A stretch of DNA of 11,020 bases from Candidatus Methanodesulfokora sp. GTDB taxonomy: Archaea; Korarchaeota; Korarchaeia; Korarchaeales; Korarchaeaceae. The translations under genes and the position numbers were made by a program. Every line of letters begins with the position of its first letter. The first letter of the stretch is position 1. Shown piece after piece: positions 6,383 to 11,020 of the stretch. The notes beneath the pieces were generated by a model that saw nothing but the letters and a program-made list of their open reading frames with translations, did no database searches and was not told the origin of the DNA. The stretch is from the NCBI GenBank assembly GCA_023269865.1, contig JAGDWR010000092.1, positions 1-11,020 on the forward strand, read 5' to 3'.

Positions 6383-7249
6383 CTAAGTGCTTCTTTTGCT
6401 GCTCAGGGCTTTCTCCACGGACGCAAGTTCCTCCAGCTTCTCCTCTATAGATCTCTTTAGACCCGCAAGCTCCTTCTTCTTCTCCTCTATCTCCCTCTGA
6501 ATAGCATCCCTTTGAGCTATTAGTTCATTTATTCTTCCTAGCTCCATGTTCACTTTAGCCTCTTTTATTGCTACCTCTCTTTCCCTCACGAGAATCTCAT
6601 TCATCATATCGGATAGCTTTTTCAACACATTATTTAGCTCTTTTATATCTGGGATCCTCTCTTTTATCGCATCAAATACTTCCTTTATGCTGGATGAGAT
6701 CTGACTGACCTCCTGCCCTGCTCTTTTAAACGATCCCTCAAGACTCGATGCTATTGATTCCATCGACTTCATGAGATCTTCTCTCATTTTCTTAAGGTAT
6801 TCTATGCTTTCCTCAAGCTCAGACTTCCTAGATAGTAGGTTTTTAACTTCTACCTCTAGTCTAGACTTTTCCTCAGTCATCCTAGCAATTCTCTGATTTA
6901 ATTCACTTTCCTCCCCTTTAAGAGACATAACTTCTGCTTCTAACCTAGTTTTCTCTGCTTTTAGGACTGATATCTCTGATATGAGTCTCTCCCTTCCCTC
7001 CTTTAAGTTGTCAACATCTTTTTCGAGCTCATACATCTCATTCCTCAATCCGCTCAGACGGAGGGATTCCTCCTTGACCTGCTTCTCCAACTCCTCTTTC
7101 CTAACTCTTAAAGCCTCTATCTCGGAGAGAAGAGATTCATGCTCTCCTGTCAACTTTGAAAGCTCAGTTCTCATCGAATTTACCTCAGATCTTATGTCAT
7201 TTAGCCTGGATAGCTCTTCCTCCTCCAGCTCACTTGAGTCCTCTGACAT
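6383..7249 (-). CDS. Long coiled-coil protein of unknown function
   Basis: I do not recognise a family. The 288 residues are highly charged, with regular Leu/Ile/Val spacing and Glu/Lys/Arg between, typical of a two-part coiled coil: roughly residues 10-165, then a less regular, Ser-rich helical section (about 166-210, including EGSFKRAGQEVSQISSSIKE), then a second coil from about 215 to 285. The N-terminus is acidic (MSEDSSELEEEE). No signal peptide, membrane segment, Walker A motif or SMC-type ATPase head is visible, so it is not a full SMC or Rad50. A structural, scaffolding or chromosome/cell-division-associated role is conceivable but is not shown by sequence. A minus-strand TTAAAT at 7272-7277 is centred about 25 nt before ATG 7249 and suggests a leaderless start; GGAGGAG at 7262-7268 is otherwise 12 nt away. 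Confidence 0.8.
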   Translation of the reverse strand: MSEDSSELEEEELSRLNDIRSEVNSMRTELSKLTGEHESLLSEIEALRVRKEELEKQVKEESLRLSGLRNEMYELEKDVDNLKEGRERLISEISVLKAEKTRLEAEVMSLKGEESELNQRIARMTEEKSRLEVEVKNLLSRKSELEESIEYLKKMREDLMKSMESIASSLEGSFKRAGQEVSQISSSIKEVFDAIKERIPDIKELNNVLKKLSDMMNEILVREREVAIKEAKVNMELGRINELIAQRDAIQREIEEKKKELAGLKRSIEEKLEELASVEKALSSKRST

Positions 7250-7253
7250 CTAT

Positions 7254-7277
7254 TTTTTATACTCCTCCAAGATTTAA
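7254..7277. promoter_or_regulatory. Divergent promoter pair for coiled-coil and CoA-binding genes
   Basis: The 42-nt gap between two divergent genes holds two TATA-like elements. On the plus strand TTTTTATA (7254-7261) predicts transcription starting near 7284, just ahead of ATG 7292. On the minus strand TTAAAT (7272-7277) is about 25 nt from ATG 7249. The two promoters overlap, so simultaneous use of both would be sterically limited. Confidence 0.45.
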
Positions 7278-7291
7278 CCTTGAGGGATCGC

Positions 7292-7723
7292 ATGGAGGAT
7301 CTGAAGTTGCTTGTTGATGAGTTCCTCAACAGGAGTTTCTCTGTTGCTGTTGTCGGAGCATCCACTAATCCGGAGAAGTGGGGGTATAAGCTGTACAAGT
7401 TCTTCAAGGAAGCTGGATTTAGGAAGGTATATGCGGTAAATCCTAATGCTGAGGAGATAGATGGAGACAAAGTTTATCCCTCTATAAGCTCCCTTCCAGA
7501 GGTGCCAGACGTTGTGGATCTAGTGGTAAGGCCAGAGGTATCTGAGAAGGTTGTGGAGGAGTGCATAAAAGTGGGAGTGCGGAGGATATGGTTCCAGCCT
7601 GGGTCAGATAGCGAAAAAGCTGTTGAGCTCTGCAAAAGAGCTGGAATAAAATTCGTTCGCGGAGCATGTATGATGGAGGAGGGAAGGAAAAAAGGGATAG
7701 ATAAACCAGTTTTCAGGGCATAG
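7292..7723 (+). CDS. CoA-binding domain protein (YccU/COG1832 family)
   Basis: A 143-residue soluble protein with a single Rossmann-type CoA-binding domain, like the first domain of succinyl-CoA synthetase alpha and acyl-CoA synthetases but free-standing. The N-terminal strand ends in VAVVGAST (18-25). It continues through YAVNPNAEEIDG (47-58), DLVVRP (76-81), RRIWFQPGSDSE (97-108) and a C-terminal GACMMEE (124-130), all characteristic of the small COG1832 proteins. Their ligand is presumed to be CoA or an acyl-CoA; their physiological role is not established. ATG 7292 is chosen because GAGGGAT lies 3-5 nt upstream; a TTG at 7280 would add four residues. Its final 11 bases overlap the end of the convergent protease gene. 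Confidence 0.87.
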   Translation: MEDLKLLVDEFLNRSFSVAVVGASTNPEKWGYKLYKFFKEAGFRKVYAVNPNAEEIDGDKVYPSISSLPEVPDVVDLVVRPEVSEKVVEECIKVGVRRIWFQPGSDSEKAVELCKRAGIKFVRGACMMEEGRKKGIDKPVFRA

Positions 7724-8777
7724 GCAGGCACATTATGAGGAGAGATGCATAGATAAGTCCTCCTATTATCCTTCTTCCTCTGGATACTCCAGTGCATTCA
7801 TCGAGAGGAGGAGGGTGGGGCACGAATACCATGAAGAAGATCAGCAATAACGCCATTGCAGGGCTTATCATGAACGCCAATCCAACTGATATAATTGAGA
7901 TCACCATTCTCTTCCTGTCATCCCTTATCAGGGAGTAGATCACATGGCCTCCATCTAGTTGCGATACTGGCAGTAAGTTGAGAAATGTTATTATCAGCCC
8001 TATCACACCGGATATCGCGAGAGGGGATAAAAGAAGAACTCCTTCATGGGATCCAAGCATCTTCTCCATGATTACTGTTACAAGAGGCATCGGGAGCTCT
8101 GATACCTCCCCGCTTTGAGCCCATCTTTTTGCTATATCCCCCGGAACATAGCATGACGTCATTATGCCGAAGAAGGAGACGATTAGGGCCACAAGAAATC
8201 CAGCTATTGGACCCGATATTCCAAGATCCATCAGCTCATCCCTATTTATGGGTATCTTTCTGCTTGATATGATTGCTCCAAGCGTCCCCCAAGGAGGTAT
8301 GAATGGTATGAAATAGGGAAGCTCTGTCCTTCCTCCCCACTTCAGCTTTGATATCATGTGACCTGTTTCATGTACTCCTAGTATTAGTAATAACCCAAGA
8401 GAATATAAAACTGCTTGAGAGGTTGTGTTAAAGGGCACATTTAGCTCAGAAAGGAGCTTAGCTGTTCCCAGTGAGAGGAGATAGCCGGATAGAAACACGG
8501 TGCAAACTGTGGCTAGGAATAGAAGCGCAGCTCTTTTCCACTTTTGATCCTGTATGACGGGGTACCTGATAAATTTTATGTGCACCTCTTTTCCGTATTT
8601 GAACATTTTAGGTATGTATCCAAGTTCCTGGCAGAATCTCGCCAGTAAGAGAAAGTTTTCCCTCATTTTATCTTCATCTTCCTCTGCTACAATGTACTCC
8701 ACACCGTCAGATGTAAGATAGTAATCCTTTACAGCAAATAAGGACTGTACCTTTATCATGAGTTCGTCGAAGGTCAT
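7713..8777 (-). CDS. Site-2-type (M50) intramembrane metalloprotease
   Basis: A 354-residue polytopic membrane zinc protease. The catalytic HExxH is HETGH at 136-140 inside a hydrophobic segment, and the third ligand motif LLPVSQLDGGH at 268-278 follows in a later helix, as in M50 proteases that cut transmembrane substrates. FIPFIPPWGTLGA (157-169) and the C-terminal VPHPPPLDE (319-327) resemble the archaeal/EGY-like branch. Residues 1-75 are a soluble cytosolic domain before the first membrane helix (about 81-103). No PDZ domain is present. Its substrate is unknown; relatives release membrane-bound transcription factors or process signal-peptide remnants. A TTTTTTAA box centred about 27 nt upstream supports a leaderless start at ATG 8777. 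The stop lies inside the CoA-binding gene. Confidence 0.92.
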   Translation of the reverse strand: MTFDELMIKVQSLFAVKDYYLTSDGVEYIVAEEDEDKMRENFLLLARFCQELGYIPKMFKYGKEVHIKFIRYPVIQDQKWKRAALLFLATVCTVFLSGYLLSLGTAKLLSELNVPFNTTSQAVLYSLGLLLILGVHETGHMISKLKWGGRTELPYFIPFIPPWGTLGAIISSRKIPINRDELMDLGISGPIAGFLVALIVSFFGIMTSCYVPGDIAKRWAQSGEVSELPMPLVTVIMEKMLGSHEGVLLLSPLAISGVIGLIITFLNLLPVSQLDGGHVIYSLIRDDRKRMVISIISVGLAFMISPAMALLLIFFMVFVPHPPPLDECTGVSRGRRIIGGLIYASLLIMCLPMP

Positions 8778-8800
8778 CCTGGCTAGAGGTAGCTAAATGA

Positions 8801-8808
8801 TTAAAAAA
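8801..8808 (-). promoter_or_regulatory. TATA box of the M50 protease gene
   Basis: The minus strand reads TTTTTTAA, centred about 27 nt from ATG 8777, so the message should be leaderless. Read on the plus strand the same AT tract (ATTAAAAAAG) could serve the divergent acetyltransferase gene with a leader of about 25 nt. Confidence 0.45.
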
Positions 8809-8818
8809 GAATCCCATA

Positions 8819-8842
8819 CACCAGCTTGGTGATACCCTGGTA
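8819..8842. promoter_or_regulatory. Two small tandem dyads in the acetyltransferase leader
   Basis: CACCA-gct-TGGTG (8819-8831) is followed at once by TACC-ct-GGTA (8833-8842). They lie between the presumed promoter and ATG 8855, where they could be a protein-binding site or a weak RNA hairpin. Short dyads like these can occur by chance, so this is tentative. Confidence 0.2.
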
Positions 8843-8854
8843 ACACAGAAAACT

Positions 8855-9373
8855 ATGTTTAAGATAAGATTTTACAGGCCAGAGGACATAGATCAGGTCC
8901 AAAGATTAAATAGGGTTTTTCTACCAGAGCATTATCCGCCATATTTCTTTGATGAGAACTTCAGGAGGTTTCCAAAGGCTTTCATCGTGGCAGAAGGGCC
9001 AAATAAGACTTTAGTGGGCTATGTGATGTGCAGGGTTGAGAGGGGATTCACAAGAGGTGGAATGTTCAACATGGGCCACATTCTCTCCATAGCTGTGGAC
9101 AAGGGGTTCAGAAGAATGGGCATAGGAACTTCTCTTATGCTGGAAGCTGAGAAGAACTTGGTAAATGAGTACAAAGCTGATTTTATATATCTTGAGGTGA
9201 GAGTTTCCAATAAGCCAGCAATAAACTTGTACAAAAAGCTGGGATATGAGTTTCTGGGCGTGATGCCATCATATTATCATGATGGAGAGGATGGGTACCT
9301 TATGTACAAGATAACCTCAGCCAGGACCTCAAAGAATGATGTCAAGGCATTGCTAGGCGATAGAATTAAGTAG
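8855..9373 (+). CDS. rimI: Protein N-alpha-acetyltransferase, archaeal Ard1/RimI type (GNAT)
   Basis: A 172-residue GNAT-fold enzyme that should transfer an acetyl group from acetyl-CoA to protein N-termini, with broad NatA-like specificity as known for Sulfolobus Ard1. Supporting motifs are LNRVFLPEHYPPYFF (18-32), GHILSIAV (74-81), the acetyl-CoA loop RRMGIG (86-91), VRVSNKPAINLYKKLGY (115-131) and YYHDGEDGYLM (140-150), all close to archaeal Ard1. About 20 residues follow the domain (ARTSKNDVKALLGDRIK) and look like a basic tail. ATG 8855 is the only plausible start: no in-frame start codon was found just upstream. No good Shine-Dalgarno site lies at normal distance; a GGTGAT about 21 nt away is too far. 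The gene is divergent from the protease. Confidence 0.93.
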   Translation: MFKIRFYRPEDIDQVQRLNRVFLPEHYPPYFFDENFRRFPKAFIVAEGPNKTLVGYVMCRVERGFTRGGMFNMGHILSIAVDKGFRRMGIGTSLMLEAEKNLVNEYKADFIYLEVRVSNKPAINLYKKLGYEFLGVMPSYYHDGEDGYLMYKITSARTSKNDVKALLGDRIK

Positions 9374-9384
9374 ACGTTAAAGCT

Positions 9385-9410
9385 GAGTTTCTCTTCATGT
9401 GAAGAGACTC
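9385..9410. promoter_or_regulatory. 16-bp dyad in the gap before the TusA-like/ahcY operon
   Basis: CTCTTCA-TG-TGAAGAG (9391-9406) is a perfect 7-bp inverted repeat with a 2-bp spacer. It is extended by GAGT (9385-9388) and ACTC (9407-9410), with a TT bulge on the left side. It lies 12 nt after the acetyltransferase stop codon and about 28 bp upstream of the TATA box of the next operon. It could be an upstream regulator-binding site for that operon or a hairpin at the 3' end of the acetyltransferase message; no T-run follows, so an intrinsic terminator is less likely. Confidence 0.4.
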
Positions 9411-9423
9411 TATGCCCTGAACA

Positions 9424-9429
9424 TTTATA
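9424..9429 (+). promoter_or_regulatory. TATA box of the TusA-like/ahcY operon
   Basis: TTTATA, within a longer AT tract running to 9433, is centred about 26 nt before ATG 9453. This predicts a leaderless transcript starting at that ATG; there is no Shine-Dalgarno site before it. Confidence 0.55.
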
Positions 9430-9452
9430 TTTTCCCATTCCCAGCTTACTAG

Positions 9453-9686
9453 ATGAGGAGGAACACAAGGTTCATCGATTTAAGGGGACAGAAAAGCCCA
9501 TTCGCACTGATAAGAATAGCTAAAGAAGTGAAAAAAGCAAAACCGGATGAGATACTTGAGTTCCTAGTGGATGATCCGGAGACTGTGGATGAGGTATCAC
9601 CTTGGTCCGAGAGAACTGGGAATAAGATAATAAGCATGAAGAAGGAGGATAGCTCCTGGATCATAAGGATAAGGAGGAGATCATGA
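9453..9686 (+). CDS. TusA/SirA-like protein lacking the catalytic cysteine
   Basis: A 77-residue protein with the TusA-like two-layer fold: a strand with [12 protein letters not shown] (8-19), a helix [13 protein letters not shown], a strand [19 protein letters not shown] (33-51), and the closing pattern of a second helix and strand ([10 protein letters not shown]). TusA proteins relay sulfur on the cysteine of an LxCPxP motif for tRNA thiolation and cofactor synthesis. Here the position is Ser15 (KSP), and the second proline is Ala, so persulfide transfer on that residue is not possible. A structural or regulatory role is more likely. The start is ATG 9453, leaderless from the TATA box 26 nt upstream. 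The gene's TGA overlaps the next ATG (ATGA at 9683-9686), so it is coupled to ahcY. Confidence 0.8.
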   Translation: MRRNTRFIDLRGQKSPFALIRIAKEVKKAKPDEILEFLVDDPETVDEVSPWSERTGNKIISMKKEDSSWIIRIRRRS

Positions 9687-10912
9687 TGGGCTACAAGGTT
9701 AGGGATATATCACTAGCGAGTAGGGGGGAAGTTAGCGTTAGATGGGCAGAAATGCACATGCCCGTTCTAATGAGGATAAGGAGGGAATTCTCATCGGATA
9801 AACCCTTAAAGGGGATAAAAATAGCTGCTTGTATGCATGTAACAAAGGAGACAGCTGTTCTAATGGAGACACTACAGGAAGGAGGAGCTGAGATATGGCT
9901 TTCTGCATCAAATCCCCTTTCAACTCAGGATGATGTGGCCGCCTATCTAGCAGAAAAGGGAATTCATGTATTTGCATGGAGAGGAGAAACTGAGGATGAG
10001 TATTATTCTGCAATAAAAACAGTTTTAGAAGGAGAAAGAGACATAACAATGGATGACGGAGGAGATCTCACTGTTATGGCTGCAAAACTTGGAGTGAATG
10101 CAAGAGGAGGGACTGAGGAGACCACAACCGGGGTGATAAGGATAAAGGCTTTGGAAAGAGAGGGAATTCTAAGATATCCTGTTATAGCTGTTAACAACGC
10201 AGAGACGAAGTGGGAGTTTGACAACGTTCATGGAACTGGACAGAGTGCATTGGATGGGGTTTTGAGGGCAACCAACATCCTCATAGCTGGAAAAACTGTT
10301 GTCGTGGCTGGATTTGGACATGTTGGAAGGGGGATAGCAACTAGAGCTAGAGGCTTGGGGGCAAGAGTTGTGATAACAGAAGTAGATCCTATAAGAGCTC
10401 TTAAGGCAGTTATGGATGGTTTCTCCGTGATGAAGATGATAGAAGCAGCTAGAATAGGGGATATATTCATCACAGCCACTGGAAACAAGGATGTGATAAC
10501 AAAGGAGCACATAATGGAGATGAAAGATGGGGCTATACTTGCAAATGCTGGACATTTTGATGTCGAGGTCTCAGTCAGGGATCTTGAGGAGATGGCTATA
10601 TCTAAGTCCGAAATAAGGGAAAATCTGACTGAATACACATTGCCCAATGGAAGAAGAGTTTACCTGATAGCAAGAGGGAGGCTTGTAAATCTGGTGGCAG
10701 CAGAGGGACATCCTAGTGAGGTCATGGACATGAGCTTTGCTGATCAGGCCCTTGCTGTGAGATACCTTCTGAGCAGAGAGCTCAAGCCAGGAGTCCATGA
10801 GCTTCCCAGGGAGATAGATGCCAGAGTAGCACATCTGAAACTTGAGAGCATGGGGATCTCAATAGACTCCCTCAGTGAGGAGCAGAAGAGGTATCTGGAG
10901 AGCTGGATTTAG
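9683..10912 (+). CDS. ahcY: S-adenosylhomocysteine hydrolase (adenosylhomocysteinase)
   Basis: A 409-residue NAD-dependent enzyme that splits S-adenosylhomocysteine, the by-product of SAM-dependent methylation, into adenosine and homocysteine. The recognisable order is the substrate domain with [13 protein letters not shown] (75-87), DDGGD (124-128) and [12 protein letters not shown] (142-153), the catalytic lysine/aspartate region ETKWEFDN with GTGQS after it (174-188), the NAD-binding [11 protein letters not shown] (207-217), NAGHFDVEV (288-296) and the C-terminal [17 protein letters not shown] (341-357). Length and the GTGQS variant fit the archaeal form, which lacks the longer insertion of many bacterial enzymes. 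GGAGG at 9673-9677 lies 5 nt before ATG 9683; ATG 9686, directly after, is equally possible. It is the central gene of a tight operon, overlapping the TusA-like gene and abutting the next. Confidence 0.96.
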   Translation: MMGYKVRDISLASRGEVSVRWAEMHMPVLMRIRREFSSDKPLKGIKIAACMHVTKETAVLMETLQEGGAEIWLSASNPLSTQDDVAAYLAEKGIHVFAWRGETEDEYYSAIKTVLEGERDITMDDGGDLTVMAAKLGVNARGGTEETTTGVIRIKALEREGILRYPVIAVNNAETKWEFDNVHGTGQSALDGVLRATNILIAGKTVVVAGFGHVGRGIATRARGLGARVVITEVDPIRALKAVMDGFSVMKMIEAARIGDIFITATGNKDVITKEHIMEMKDGAILANAGHFDVEVSVRDLEEMAISKSEIRENLTEYTLPNGRRVYLIARGRLVNLVAAEGHPSEVMDMSFADQALAVRYLLSRELKPGVHELPREIDARVAHLKLESMGISIDSLSEEQKRYLESWI

Positions 10913-11020
10913 ATGAAAGAGCTGAGGTTTGGAGCTCTAAGAGTCAGAGGATGGAGCAAGGGCTGCGAGCTCTGTTGGAAAGGGGCAAAAATGGTGTTAT
11001 TCGTCACTGGAATATGCCCT
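10913..11020 (+). CDS. Radical-SAM protein, COG2108 type (5' part only, runs off window)
   Basis: The first 36 codons of a gene that continues past the window edge. It begins at an ATG touching the ahcY stop (TAG then ATG, no gap). The visible stretch has SKGCELCWKGAKMV (15-28) followed by LFVTGICP (29-36). This pattern opens the archaeal radical-SAM proteins related to pyruvate formate-lyase activating enzymes, in which ICP starts the CxxxCxxC iron-sulfur motif; the other two cysteines would lie beyond the edge. The reaction is unknown. The only ribosome-site-like sequence is a distant GGAG at 10897-10900, so translation probably depends on termination of ahcY. Being in an operon with ahcY links two enzymes that use SAM-derived products. 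Confidence 0.7.
   Translation, partial: MKELRFGALRVRGWSKGCELCWKGAKMVLFVTGICP

Noticed and set aside
6981..7277. A 98-codon plus-strand ORF opposite the coiled-coil gene.
   Set aside because: It is the serine- and leucine-rich shadow of a Glu/Lys/Arg-rich gene, with no ribosome site or promoter.
9355..9421. A possible C/D-box sRNA, from GTGAAGA (C'-like) and CTGA sequences around the acetyltransferase 3' end.
   Set aside because: The required C box would be GCGATAG, with three mismatches to RTGATGA, and the D' and D boxes are just common CTGA tetramers.
10169..10834. Several minus-strand ORFs of 73-139 codons opposite ahcY.
   Set aside because: They overlap each other and a gene with strong family motifs, and have low-complexity Ser/Pro/Leu composition.

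Overview
This 11.0 kb window looks like chromosome from a thermophilic archaeon, most likely of the TACK group (crenarchaeal or korarchaeal-like). The evidence is a ribosomal protein S25e gene (a family of TACK archaea and eukaryotes, missing from most euryarchaea), an archaeal-type S-adenosylhomocysteine hydrolase, an Ard1/NatA-like acetyltransferase, heavy use of AGA/AGG (Arg) and ATA (Ile) codons, TATA boxes placed 25-28 nt before start codons, and GAGGTG/GGAGG Shine-Dalgarno sites inside operons. The species cannot be named from the sequence alone. No mobile element, tRNA, rRNA, CRISPR array or frameshifted gene was seen, and no gene-free stretch exceeds about 100 bases.

Layout from left to right. 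(1) 86-2559, plus: a small, degenerate TIM-barrel protein overlaps a major-facilitator transporter that carries an extra C-terminal PhoU-like cytosolic domain. (2) 2560-4628, minus: a COG2403-type P-loop NTPase (related to cyclic 2,3-diphosphoglycerate synthetase) is coupled by a 4-nt ATGA overlap to a creatininase-family metallohydrolase. (3) 4698-5669, plus: thiamine-monophosphate kinase. (4) 5675-6289, minus: ribosomal protein S25e followed by a cyclophilin-like (TM1367/COG2164-type) protein. (5) 6383-7249, minus: a 288-residue protein that is almost all coiled coil. (6) 7292-7723, plus: a CoA-binding-fold protein. (7) 7713-8777, minus: a membrane site-2-type (M50) metalloprotease. (8) 8855-9373, plus: a protein N-terminal acetyltransferase. 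(9) 9453-11020+, plus: a tight operon of a TusA-like protein without its cysteine, S-adenosylhomocysteine hydrolase, and the beginning of a radical-SAM protein that runs off the window.

The region is mostly housekeeping, very compactly packed. Convergent genes meet with 0 bp (2559/2560), 5 bp (5669/5675) and an 11-bp overlap (7713-7723). Five operon-leading genes appear to be leaderless, with the start codon at the predicted transcription start, while downstream genes and a few first genes use Shine-Dalgarno sites. The parts most worth a second look are the transporter-PhoU fusion with its inactive-looking TIM-barrel partner, the NTPase-creatininase pair, the cysteine-less TusA-like protein in a SAM-cycle operon, and a 16-bp dyad upstream of that operon's promoter. 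I see no clear-cut defence system or other wholly new machinery.
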